This document shows positions 7,372 to 15,287 of a DNA stretch of 23,275 nt, piece by piece (positions within the stretch are counted from its first letter, which is position 1; each line of letters begins with the position of its first letter). Source of the DNA: Christensenella sp964592155 (GTDB lineage: Bacteria > Bacillota > Clostridia > Christensenellales > Christensenellaceae). The DNA is taken from the NCBI GenBank assembly GCA_964592155.1, contig CAZQDA010000041.1, positions 1 through 23,275 on the forward strand, given 5' to 3'. The translations under genes and the position numbers were made by a program. The notes beneath the pieces are model-generated. The model was not told the origin of the DNA and ran no database searches. It saw nothing but the letters and a program-made list of their open reading frames with translations.

Positions 7372-8793
7372 TTAAACCTTTTTTAGCGTAAAGGTAAAGG
7401 TCGTTCCATCCTTTTTGTTCGAAGTCACCCATATTTTTTGCCCGTGCGCCTTTAGAATGTTCTTCACAATAGAAAGCCCCAGCCCTGTTCCTTCCTTCTC
7501 GCGGGAGTGAGACTTGTCGATCTTATAAAAGCGGTCGAATAAATAGGGCAAATCCTCCTTGGGGATCACGTCCCCCGAATTTGTAATATGCACGAGAACC
7601 GTTTCTTTTTGAATCTCCGTGGCTATTTTAAGCATACCGCCCTCGCCCACGAATTTGATCGCATTTTCAATAATATTGTGCAAAACCTGTATCAGCCTGT
7701 TCTCGTCCGCAAGAATATATACTTTCTGTTCGGTAAGCGCAAGCTGCACATCCACATTCTTCGCTGTGATTTTGCTTTCAAAAGAAAGCAGCACCCGCAA
7801 AATCTGCTCGTTCAAATCAATTTTTTGCATTTCCATCGGAAATTGACCCGACTCTATCCTCGATAAATCAAGCATTTCGTTAATCAGCAGGCTCAGGCGT
7901 TTTGTCTCGTCCAGCACAACGTCCAGATAGTGCTTCGAGTCCTCCGCCGGAATGGTTCCGTCCGTAATCCCCTGCACCAGTCCCTGAACAGACGTAAGCG
8001 GGCTGCGCAGCTCGTGCGAAACATTTGCCACAAGACTCTCGCGCGCCGCTTCATATTTCTTCAAATCCTTTGCCACGCTGTTAAAGGTATCCGCAAGCTG
8101 GCCAATCTCGTCCTTCGAGCTCACTTGCAGATGAATGTCAAAATCTCCCTTCGCCAGTTGCTTTGCCCCCAGCGTCACCACGCCGAGCGGACGGAGCATG
8201 CTGCGTGAAAAAATGTAGGTAAGTATCATTCCAAGTCCCGCGGAAATACAAGCCGCAAGAATAATCTGGCGATACATTGCCATCAAAGACTGATCCATTT
8301 CATAAAGCTGCTTATGAATAAAGACATACCCCGCGATATTGTCGCTCAGCAATACAGGGGAAGCAACCGTAAGAACCGGCGTATTAAACACGTTCGCCTC
8401 TTCGGTGATCGCCCTTACGTCGTATCCCTCATTGAGCTTTTGAACCATGCTATCATAATATTTTTGGATATCCTCTTGCGTCACGACTGTTTTTCCGCTC
8501 GGATCGTTAATCAGCCACGGCGTTCCACCGCTGTCCACCACCCAGATTGCATAGCCGTTGGCAATTGCCTTTGCTTTCATCTGGTCGGTCACCTGATCGA
8601 TGGGAATAAAGTTGTTGGCATAATATTTGACCTGCGTTTTGATGTCTTCTGCCACGGAAAGCATTTGCTGCTGGCTTTCATCCAAATACGCGCTGCGAAT
8701 CACCTGACTCATCATCAGCCCGGAAAGCACGAGCGCAATCATTATAATTGCCATAAAAAGCAGCATTATTTTTCCAAAAATGGTCTTTATCAT
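7372..8793 (-). CDS. Orphan sensor histidine kinase (HAMP-HisKA-HATPase_c)
   Basis: A classical membrane histidine kinase. I chose ATG 8793 (473 aa), which has GAGGAAG 4-6 nt upstream; an in-frame TTG at 8805 lacks a better site. Layout: membrane segment at about residues 8-28, extracytoplasmic domain to about 170, second membrane segment near 172-195, and HAMP to about 245. The HisKA motif VSHELRSPL has the phospho-acceptor His260. The HATPase part has the N-box HNIIENAIKF, a G1-like box ITNSGDVIPKEDL, and GTGLGLSIVKNIL. The G1 box reads NSGD rather than the usual DxGxG, a common variant in BaeS/ResE-like kinases. No response regulator gene adjoins it: upstream is uvrC after a 290-bp gap, downstream a terminator. 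The signal and partner are unknown. Confidence 0.95.
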   Translation of the reverse strand: MIKTIFGKIMLLFMAIIMIALVLSGLMMSQVIRSAYLDESQQQMLSVAEDIKTQVKYYANNFIPIDQVTDQMKAKAIANGYAIWVVDSGGTPWLINDPSGKTVVTQEDIQKYYDSMVQKLNEGYDVRAITEEANVFNTPVLTVASPVLLSDNIAGYVFIHKQLYEMDQSLMAMYRQIILAACISAGLGMILTYIFSRSMLRPLGVVTLGAKQLAKGDFDIHLQVSSKDEIGQLADTFNSVAKDLKKYEAARESLVANVSHELRSPLTSVQGLVQGITDGTIPAEDSKHYLDVVLDETKRLSLLINEMLDLSRIESGQFPMEMQKIDLNEQILRVLLSFESKITAKNVDVQLALTEQKVYILADENRLIQVLHNIIENAIKFVGEGGMLKIATEIQKETVLVHITNSGDVIPKEDLPYLFDRFYKIDKSHSREKEGTGLGLSIVKNILKAHGQKIWVTSNKKDGTTFTFTLKKV

Positions 8794-9084
8794 TCGCTTC
8801 CTCAATCGATCCTGTCTGATCTTGTTTTGTTCTGTCTTGATTATAACCAGTTTTTATAGATAATATGTTAACAAATCTTAAATAAACATTTCCAAACATA
8901 AAAACTGCCGGAAACAAGGCTTTGCAAGAAAGGAAACCTAGCATCTGCCAGTCGCTATATAAATGAACTTAACGTCCAACTTTCAAGCGCTGGGCATGGC
9001 AAATTTCATGGGTTTCAGTCGTACGAAAAGGCCACATCCGGCTTTAAGGGACGCATCATAACGCTTTGTGCAGGATATCCTGTG
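8794..9084. other. Intergenic region between uvrC and the orphan kinase
   Basis: 291 bp without a credible gene. On the minus strand a TATAAT (8840-8845) about 47 nt before the kinase ATG suggests a separate kinase promoter, but no -35 fits at the right spacing. An overlapping alternative is TTAAGA-17-TATAAA just upstream. Past the uvrC stop there is a perfect 12-bp palindrome CAGGATATCCTG (9071-9082) and a weak GCC/GGC hairpin followed by four U residues (about 9025-9045) that could be a poor uvrC terminator. I looked for riboswitch cores and for a response-regulator remnant and recognised neither. Confidence 0.35.
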
Positions 9085-10917
9085 CTATTGCTCCGCATGA
9101 AAATATTCAAACACCTTCTGCGCCACCTGCTCCGGCACGCCCTTCACCAGCTTCAGCTCCTCGAGCGATGCCTCCTTGATCCGTTTGACGCTGCCGAAAA
9201 ATTTGAGCAGCGTGCGTTTGCGCGTATCGCCGATTCCCTCGATCCCGTCAAGCTCGCCTGTATGATGCCGCTTCTCGCGCAGTTTTCTGTGGTAGGTGAT
9301 CGCAAACCGGTGTGCTTCATCGCGTATCCCTGTCACAAGCCGGAATTCAGGGCTTCCCACCTTCAGAAGAATGCTCTCTTCCCTGTCCGGCACAAAGATT
9401 TCCTCCTGCTTTTTCGCCAGACTGACAATCGGTATCTCTTCGCATCCAAACGAAAACAACGCGTCGCGCGCCGCGGAAAGCTGTCCTTTTCCTCCGTCAA
9501 TGATGATCAAATCCGGCATGGGCAAAAAGCTTTCATCCCCCTTAAGCCCGCGCATCAAACGCCGTTCCAGCGTCTCGTTGAGCGAAGCAAAGTCATTCGC
9601 TCCCTCAAAGCCTTTGATCTTGAAATGGCGATATTTTTTCCTGTCCGGCTTGCCATTCGTAAAAACAACCATGGAGGATACATTGTTTGTGCCCTGCGTG
9701 TTGGAAATATCATAACACTCGATGCGCGAAAGCTCCGCATCAAGACCCAGCGCCGCCGCCAGGTTTCCCGCCGCGGCTTCGCGTTGCGCCTGCATTCCCT
9801 CCTTGATCTTGAGCGCGTCTTTCGCATTCTTTTGCGCCAGTTCCGCAAGCTTGCGGTTATCCCCGCGCATCGTCTCTTTGATCTCTACCTTAGAGCCGCG
9901 CTTGGCGCTGAGCCATTCCTCCAGCAACTCGCAGTCATCTGGGCGCGGCAGCGTATAGATGTGCTTGGGAATCCCGCTTTTTTCCGCATAATATTGTTGC
10001 AAAAAGCCGCCCATCATCTCTGAAAGCGGTTCTCCCTCATAGTCAAAATAATACTTGTGCGCGTAAAGCAGCTTTCCATCACGAAATAAGAATGCCTGCA
10101 CGACAGCGTTTTTAAGTCCTTTTTCCACTGCAAAAACGTCTTTGTCGTCAAGGTTTGGGAATCCCGCGCGCTGCTTTTCACGAATCCGGTCTATGAGCGC
10201 GATCCTGTCGCGCAACAGCGCCGCCTGCTCATAATTCATGTGTTCAGAAGCCTCGTTCATCTTGCGCACGAGCTCCTTGCGTATTTTCTGGTTGCTTCCG
10301 GATACGACGCCAATCACTTCCTTTACCAGCTCGTCGTATTCCTCCGCCGATACTCTGCCTGTACACGGCCCGATGCACCGTCCCATTTCGTAATTGAGAC
10401 AGGGCCGCTCCCCCCGCGCAATCATGCGCGGAATATCGTTTTTGCAGCTGCGCAGCGGATACAGCTTGTACACCTGATCCAAAACGTCACGGATCACATG
10501 CGCCGCAATAAACGGCCCGTAATACTTCGCGCCGTCCTCCTGCACCTTGCGCACCACAGTGACGCGCGGAAACGGTTCGTTTAAATCCACACGCACATAG
10601 GGAAACTGCTTGTCGTCCTTTAAAAGAATATTGTAATACGGACGATATTTTTTGATCAGGTTGCACTCCAAAATCAGCGCTTCCATCTCAGTGTCCGTTA
10701 TGATGTATTCAAAATCGGCAATGTTGGAAACCATTGCCGCAACTTTGGCATATTTTTGTGCTTCCTTACGGAAATATTGGCTGACGCGGTTTTTTAAAAC
10801 CCGCGCTTTGCCCACATAAATCACCTTCGCATCCTTGTCGCGCATAATATATACGCCCGGATTCTGCGGCAGGTTCTTTATTTTCTTTTGCAGCCCATCG
10901 CTTAACTCGTTCATCAT
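9085..10917 (-). CDS. uvrC: Excinuclease ABC subunit C (UvrC)
   Basis: Makes both incisions in nucleotide excision repair after UvrAB damage recognition. The chosen start is ATG 10917 (610 aa); ATG 10914 is equally possible, and the longer GTG frame from 10944 adds a non-family tail. Domains in order: GIY-YIG nuclease (PGVYIMRDKDAKVIYVGKA, first 90 residues); a four-Cys cluster C-x14-C-x7-C-x3-C near residues 150-180, matching the UvrC iron-sulfur site; UVR motif (MNEASEHMNYEQAALLRDRI) that binds UvrB; RNase H-like nuclease with the Asp in CYDISNTQG, the Asp in IIDGGKGQ and the His in RDEAHRFAITYH; and two helix-hairpin-helix repeats at the C-terminus (LDGIEGIG, LVKGVPEQVAQKV). It follows the PBP gene by 53 bp with no strong terminator, so it is probably the distal gene of the cell-wall operon. 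The ribosome site (GGGAA) is weak. Confidence 0.97.
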   Translation of the reverse strand: MMNELSDGLQKKIKNLPQNPGVYIMRDKDAKVIYVGKARVLKNRVSQYFRKEAQKYAKVAAMVSNIADFEYIITDTEMEALILECNLIKKYRPYYNILLKDDKQFPYVRVDLNEPFPRVTVVRKVQEDGAKYYGPFIAAHVIRDVLDQVYKLYPLRSCKNDIPRMIARGERPCLNYEMGRCIGPCTGRVSAEEYDELVKEVIGVVSGSNQKIRKELVRKMNEASEHMNYEQAALLRDRIALIDRIREKQRAGFPNLDDKDVFAVEKGLKNAVVQAFLFRDGKLLYAHKYYFDYEGEPLSEMMGGFLQQYYAEKSGIPKHIYTLPRPDDCELLEEWLSAKRGSKVEIKETMRGDNRKLAELAQKNAKDALKIKEGMQAQREAAAGNLAAALGLDAELSRIECYDISNTQGTNNVSSMVVFTNGKPDRKKYRHFKIKGFEGANDFASLNETLERRLMRGLKGDESFLPMPDLIIIDGGKGQLSAARDALFSFGCEEIPIVSLAKKQEEIFVPDREESILLKVGSPEFRLVTGIRDEAHRFAITYHRKLREKRHHTGELDGIEGIGDTRKRTLLKFFGSVKRIKEASLEELKLVKGVPEQVAQKVFEYFHAEQ

Positions 10918-10970
10918 AAATTCCCAGTATAATGCCGTTTTCACAGCGTACTATTCTTTATGGTACACAC

Positions 10971-12365
10971 TTAATATCCCATATTAATCGCATGTTCCAA
11001 AATGTTTCCTGCCAGCGGCGTTGCATAAGCGGAGCCGAATCCGCCGCCCTCGCCAATCACGGCAATCGCCAGCGGATGCGCAGAGTCTTCCACAAATCCT
11101 ACAAACCACGAATGGTTATCCACCTGCCCCGTTTCAGCATTCACATACTCCGCCGTGCCTGTTTTTCCGGCCACGGAAGCCACGCCGATGTCCGCGCTGG
11201 TTGCCGTGCCGCTTGTCACCGTATTGCGCATATACGCGGCGATCTGTGCGGCAACGTCCTGCGGCATAATGTCACGGAACGGCGTTGCCTGATATTGGAA
11301 AGAGCTCGTGCCGCCGTACTTCACATCCTTGAGCGTATTGGGCTGCATAATGGTGCCGCCGTTTGCCACGCCCGCCGAAATCATCATGTTGTGCATGGGG
11401 GTAATCAAATCCTCATATTGTCCGATGCCCGCCCAGGCAAGGTCGCCTTTATTGCCGGATACATTAAACTGGCTGTTATACAGCATAAAATCCGGAAATT
11501 TAAAATTGAAATTATACGCGCATTCATCCGCAGTCTTGAGCATCGCGCTGTCTCCCAGCTTCACTGCCAGCTCTCCGAAATAAATATTACACGACTTTTC
11601 AAACGCGCTTTCCAGACCGACGTGTCCGTGCCCGCCATTCTTTGGGCAGGTAATTTTCTGCCCTTCAATGATCGCCTCGCCGGTGCAGTCGATTTCAAGG
11701 TCTGTCACGCCGTTCTCGATCGCCGCCGCAGTCGTCACGATTTTCATGGTGGAGCCGGGCGGATATTTGCCCTGCGTCACGCGGTTGATAAACTTCGCGC
11801 CTTCTTCGTCCGTGTCTTCCTTTGCCGTATAGGGATCGAAGGTCGGCTTGCTTACGCTCGCCAGAATTTCGCCCGTCTCATAATTCATGAGCACCACCGC
11901 ACCCGGCTTTGTATTCATATTATCATAAATATATTCGCACAAATCCGCATCGATGGTCAGGTAAACGTCCCCGCCCTTTTGACCGCTTTGCGCGCTGTTA
12001 AGTTTATCTAAAACATTCTGGTCATAGCCATACAGGTATTTTGCAAAATATGTCTCCGCCCCCTGCGATTTTCCGTAAACATCACCCACAATATGGCTGA
12101 CCGCGCGACGCATATCTTCGCTCTCCGCATAATTACGCTTTCCGTTTTCCGTATAAGCAAGCGGTATGCCGTTGCGGTCATAAATCGCACCCGCGTTTTC
12201 AATGTTTTTGCTTGCCGAAATACGCGGATTAAACGGCGTGGTAAACCACTGATCACCGTAAACCACCGTGGAATAGAGCAAATAAGAGCCGAGCAGCACA
12301 AACAGGCAACAGAAAACGGCAAGCATCGCGCGCATATTCTTTTTGATGTTCACTGGCTTTTTCAT
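10971..12365 (-). CDS. Class B penicillin-binding protein (FtsI/PBP2-type peptidoglycan transpeptidase)
   Basis: Cross-links peptidoglycan outside the membrane as partner of the FtsW/RodA-type polymerase encoded directly upstream (4-bp ATGA overlap at 12362-12365). It has 464 aa, short for class B PBPs and lacking PASTA repeats, like the PbpA subgroup that pairs with an FtsW homologue in actinobacteria and clostridia. A single membrane anchor spans about residues 13-35, then a reduced N-terminal pedestal domain (AGAIYDRNGIPLAYT). The transpeptidase domain carries S205-T-M-K208, S258-C-N260 and K401-T-G403. All three catalytic motifs are present, so it should be active and beta-lactam sensitive. 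Specific role (septum, elongation or sporulation) cannot be decided from sequence. Confidence 0.95.
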   Translation of the reverse strand: MKKPVNIKKNMRAMLAVFCCLFVLLGSYLLYSTVVYGDQWFTTPFNPRISASKNIENAGAIYDRNGIPLAYTENGKRNYAESEDMRRAVSHIVGDVYGKSQGAETYFAKYLYGYDQNVLDKLNSAQSGQKGGDVYLTIDADLCEYIYDNMNTKPGAVVLMNYETGEILASVSKPTFDPYTAKEDTDEEGAKFINRVTQGKYPPGSTMKIVTTAAAIENGVTDLEIDCTGEAIIEGQKITCPKNGGHGHVGLESAFEKSCNIYFGELAVKLGDSAMLKTADECAYNFNFKFPDFMLYNSQFNVSGNKGDLAWAGIGQYEDLITPMHNMMISAGVANGGTIMQPNTLKDVKYGGTSSFQYQATPFRDIMPQDVAAQIAAYMRNTVTSGTATSADIGVASVAGKTGTAEYVNAETGQVDNHSWFVGFVEDSAHPLAIAVIGEGGGFGSAYATPLAGNILEHAINMGY

Positions 12366-13612
12366 TCTACGCCGCCTCCCATCTCCGCAAGCTCCGCCTC
12401 TTCATATTCGCCGTTCTTGAGCGCAACGCCCTCGATGATGCCAAGCTGCATCATGGACGCAAGCATAGAGCTGCCTCCATAGCTGACAAACGGCATCGTA
12501 ATTCCCGTCAGAGGAATCAGCTTGATCACGCCGCCAATGATAATAAAGCTTTGCAGCGAAAGCATCACCGTCGAGCCGAACACGAGCAGCTTGTAAAATT
12601 TTTTCCGCGCGTCCATGGCAATCAAAATACCGCGGATGATAAATACAAGATACAGCGCAATCAATCCAATCGCTACGATAATCCCAAATTCTTCGGCAAT
12701 GGACGCAAAGATATAGTCCGTCGTTTTCGCAGGGATCACAGTCGGCATTCCAAGGCCAAGCCCTGTTCCCAGCAGCCCGCCGCTCGCAATGGCCAGCAGC
12801 CCCTGCACAATCTGATATCCTTTTCCGTCATAGGTTGCCCACGGATCCTGCCATACCTCCACGCGCGTCCTGACGTGCGTAAACATCTTATAGCTTAAAA
12901 ACGCCCCGCCCGCAAACGCCGCAGTTGCGCCCAGCGTGATCCCCAGACTCCCTGTCGCCGCATAAAAGGCAATCAGGAAGGTGCCGGCAAACAGCAACGC
13001 CGCACCCAAATCCCGCGCAAGCACGAGGCACCCCACGCATGCAATGGTAAAGACAAAGTAAGGCCACATATCGCGTTTTCGATCCCGCGACGAAAGAAAA
13101 TACGCGGTCACCACCAAAAACAGTATCTTTACAAATTCACTTGGCTGGAAGCGGAACGGCCCAATATCGATCCAGTTTTTCGCGCCGTTGGTCACCTGCG
13201 CAAAAACGAGCGTAATTCCCAACATTCCAATTGCGAGAATCATAAAGATGTAATTGATTTTTCCAAAATCATGCGCCTTTTTAATCACGAGCATCGCCGC
13301 AATCATACATACGTTGCCAATCAAAATCCAGATGAACTGCTTGGTCGCGGTTTCCGGATTTAAGCGGTATAGAATCACAAGGCTGATGATGCACATAAAA
13401 TCCGCGATGAGCAGCGTAAACCGTTCCAAATGCTTGAATATCGCTTTTAAGACATTGTATTGCACGAGCACAAACGCCGCAAATACGCTTCCCAGTATGA
13501 TTGCCTGCATGTCCAGCGCCCCGCCGGAAAACGCAAGCAGGAACATGCCGGACAATAAAAACAGTATCATGAACGCAAGGATAATCCCCGCGCCGAATCT
13601 TCTAATGATCAT
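12362..13612 (-). CDS. FtsW/RodA/SpoVE-family peptidoglycan glycosyltransferase
   Basis: A SEDS-family polytopic membrane protein, 416 aa with about ten membrane segments, that polymerises lipid II into glycan strands together with the class B PBP encoded next. Recognisable SEDS signatures include NWIDIGPFRFQPSEFVKI, ARDLGAALLFAGTF, GKGYQIVQGLLAIASGGLLGTGLG and the C-terminal PLTGITMPFVSYGGSSMLASM. The start at 13612 overlaps the FHA gene's end by 11 bp, and the stop overlaps the PBP start by 4 bp, so the three are translationally coupled. It is closer in context to the FtsW-like protein of FHA-FtsW-PbpA clusters than to a lone RodA. The division versus elongation role is open. Confidence 0.95.
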   Translation of the reverse strand: MIIRRFGAGIILAFMILFLLSGMFLLAFSGGALDMQAIILGSVFAAFVLVQYNVLKAIFKHLERFTLLIADFMCIISLVILYRLNPETATKQFIWILIGNVCMIAAMLVIKKAHDFGKINYIFMILAIGMLGITLVFAQVTNGAKNWIDIGPFRFQPSEFVKILFLVVTAYFLSSRDRKRDMWPYFVFTIACVGCLVLARDLGAALLFAGTFLIAFYAATGSLGITLGATAAFAGGAFLSYKMFTHVRTRVEVWQDPWATYDGKGYQIVQGLLAIASGGLLGTGLGLGMPTVIPAKTTDYIFASIAEEFGIIVAIGLIALYLVFIIRGILIAMDARKKFYKLLVFGSTVMLSLQSFIIIGGVIKLIPLTGITMPFVSYGGSSMLASMMQLGIIEGVALKNGEYEEAELAEMGGGVE

Positions 13613-14060
13613 TTCCTATCCTCGTTCTCTTAAAGTAGATACGCATCTGCACATCTCCAAAGGACATCGCGTCCCCTGTTTTCAGCTTATGCGTGTTTAC
13701 CGCGCGCCTGCCGTTAATCGTGGTGGGCGCTTTTTCCATGGGTCTTAGATAGTAATCGTCCCCGTCCTTAAAAATGATCGCGTGATTGGGGCTCACTGTC
13801 CTGTCCGGTATCACGATATCACAATTCTGGCTGCTGCCAATCGTATTTTCTTCACGCAGCCCAAACCGGTCGCCAATAAAATCTTCCGGCCCGCCAATAA
13901 TCTTGGCATATCCTCCAAACTGGCTGATTTCACTCATCACAAATTTCTTTTGCTGATATTCTTTATAGGAAATATAAATCACGGCAATCAATATCACAAG
14001 AACCGCCGCGATAAACCAGTACCGCAATGCATATGCAACTACTTCATAAGCTGCTTCCAT
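13602..14060 (-). CDS. Membrane-anchored FHA-domain protein
   Basis: A 152-aa protein with one N-terminal membrane segment (about residues 13-33) and a C-terminal cytoplasmic forkhead-associated domain (about 70-148), a phosphothreonine-binding module. Core FHA residues are visible: NTIGSSQNCDIVIPDRTVSPNH (split by the usual loop; G-S-S and S-x-x-H) and TTINGRRAV with the conserved N-G. AAGGAGAGG lies just before the ATG at 14060. It is coupled to ftsW by an 11-bp overlap. By analogy with FHA proteins next to FtsW/PbpA in other Gram-positives, it probably relays Ser/Thr kinase (PASTA kinase) signals to the cell-wall synthase. No such kinase is in this window, so that link is inferred. Confidence 0.92.
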   Translation of the reverse strand: MEAAYEVVAYALRYWFIAAVLVILIAVIYISYKEYQQKKFVMSEISQFGGYAKIIGGPEDFIGDRFGLREENTIGSSQNCDIVIPDRTVSPNHAIIFKDGDDYYLRPMEKAPTTINGRRAVNTHKLKTGDAMSFGDVQMRIYFKRTRIGNDH

Positions 14061-14129
14061 AAAGCCTCTCCTTGTTTTTTAGGGGAATATCACTGAAAGC
14101 CGGAGCAGGACCGCGCCCGCAACCCGTCT

Positions 14130-14672
14130 TTAAAAAGTTCCGGTGCTCAGTAGGCGGTTGCGCAACGAGCCATAATACCATACCGCAACCTTGGTGAAAA
14201 TCCAGTCGTACAGCAAAAACGCAAGCTCGCCCGCGATCAACAGTCCCCACCACGGGATGTCCAACGGAATTTGCTCGGTGAGCCAGCCTCCGCCCTGAAA
14301 ATAAATCAATACCGCGCCGATATTAAAATAAACAAGCTTCATCACCATGCCACTCGCGCCTCTGCGGTCTGTCTCCACGAAATATTTAAAAATTCCATAG
14401 TGTCCAAAAAAGAACAGGTAAGGCAGCATCCCCGCCTTTACCGGAACCATCAAAAATCCCAGAAATAAAACCGCGACCACAACAATAATCGAACTCAGCG
14501 TCATGCGCTCCATTGCAATCCCCATCACAAAAACGGATGCGACAAAATAAAGCGTGATGCGCCCGAACGGCACAATGTTCGCTAAAAATACAAACAAAAG
14601 CGTAAGCGCGGCAAACATCACAACCATGCTTGCTTTATTGGTTCTGCTGGCTCGTCCTCTGTAACTTTTCAT
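14130..14672 (-). CDS. Uncharacterised polytopic membrane protein
   Basis: I do not recognise a family. The 180-aa product has a basic N-terminus (MKSYRGRASRTNKAS) and about five or six hydrophobic segments: roughly residues 16-37, 38-52, 57-80, 82-96, 108-125 and 137-155. A short basic C-terminus follows. The YLFFFGHYGIFKYFVET stretch with charged residues between segments could be functional. The start at 14672 has GAGG 7 nt upstream. It lies 13 bp after the DnaJ-domain gene and 69 bp before the FHA gene, so it belongs to the same operon and may be an accessory membrane partner of the FtsW/PBP pair. That role is a guess from position only. Confidence 0.85.
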   Translation of the reverse strand: MKSYRGRASRTNKASMVVMFAALTLLFVFLANIVPFGRITLYFVASVFVMGIAMERMTLSSIIVVVAVLFLGFLMVPVKAGMLPYLFFFGHYGIFKYFVETDRRGASGMVMKLVYFNIGAVLIYFQGGGWLTEQIPLDIPWWGLLIAGELAFLLYDWIFTKVAVWYYGSLRNRLLSTGTF

Positions 14673-14685
14673 CTGCTATCCTCGT

Positions 14686-15270
14686 TTATATGCAACAAAG
14701 CAGGGGGCTACGGCAACAAAAGCTGCTTCCAATGCAGCCCACGCACAGGCAGGTGGTGCAAATGCCCATCATGCGCCGCGAGTTATCCGTTCCCTCTCCG
14801 TCTCCAAAATCCATATACATACCCGTCGTCTGCGACATCGCCCGCATCGCCTGCTCATACTCGTGGTTGGTTGGCTCCATCTGATAGGCAATGTTAAAAT
14901 GCTCCGCCGCCCCGTCATACCATCCACGGCGCATGAGCACAATTCCCATCAAAAAATGCCACTCCGCCGGGCGCTCCCGCATGCGGTTGAGCATGGCCTC
15001 CGCCCCCACAAGGTCGCCCCTCTGGATCGACATACGAATGGAGGCAAACTCAGGCGAATTGGATTGATAACTGTAGTTTCCCTGCTTGATCTTCGTAACC
15101 ATATCATAAGCCGCGTTGATCTGCTTTAGCTTCTCGCTTGCCGCCGCCTGCTTTTCCGGATCGTTTGCAAACCTGTCCGGATGATATTTCTTGACCAGTT
15201 TTCGGTAGGCCGACTTGATTTCGTCTTCTGTGGCGTTTTCAGAAACGCCGAGCACCTCATATGGATTCAT
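14686..15270 (-). CDS. DnaJ-domain protein with Cys-rich C-terminal tail
   Basis: A 194-aa protein with an N-terminal J-domain (residues 1-70; HPD motif in KKYHPDRFAN), which stimulates DnaK ATPase. A helical TPR-like region follows at about 75-150 (RGDLVGAEAMLNRM, RRGWYDGAAEHFNIAYQMEP). The last 26 residues contain eight Cys (CTTCLCVGC, CC, CC), suggesting metal binding, palmitoyl-like insertion or disulfides. It lacks the Gly/Phe and zinc-finger regions of true DnaJ, so it is a specialised J-protein, not the housekeeping chaperone. Similar DnaJ proteins with Cys-rich ends lie beside DUF5685 genes in other clostridia (from memory). The start at 15270 has AAGGAAG upstream, 17 bp after the DUF5685 gene. 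Confidence 0.9.
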   Translation of the reverse strand: MNPYEVLGVSENATEDEIKSAYRKLVKKYHPDRFANDPEKQAAASEKLKQINAAYDMVTKIKQGNYSYQSNSPEFASIRMSIQRGDLVGAEAMLNRMRERPAEWHFLMGIVLMRRGWYDGAAEHFNIAYQMEPTNHEYEQAMRAMSQTTGMYMDFGDGEGTDNSRRMMGICTTCLCVGCIGSSFCCRSPLLCCI

Positions 15271-15287
15271 ATAGCTTCCTTTGCTTT

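Noticed and set aside
8881..9000. GCAAAGCC...CCGGC pieces resembling part of a c-di-GMP-I riboswitch on the minus strand
   Set aside because: The other conserved segments (ACGCACAGGGCAAACC-like and the GGUAGGUAGC-like part) are missing, so the likeness is a chance match.
9082..10023. Long plus-strand frame of 313 codons opposite uvrC
   Set aside because: It is an antisense shadow. Composition is Arg/His/Leu-rich with no domain, and the minus strand has all UvrC motifs.
10932..12011. Plus-strand frame of 359 codons opposite the class B PBP
   Set aside because: Antisense shadow. The opposite strand carries the three catalytic PBP motifs and operon overlaps.
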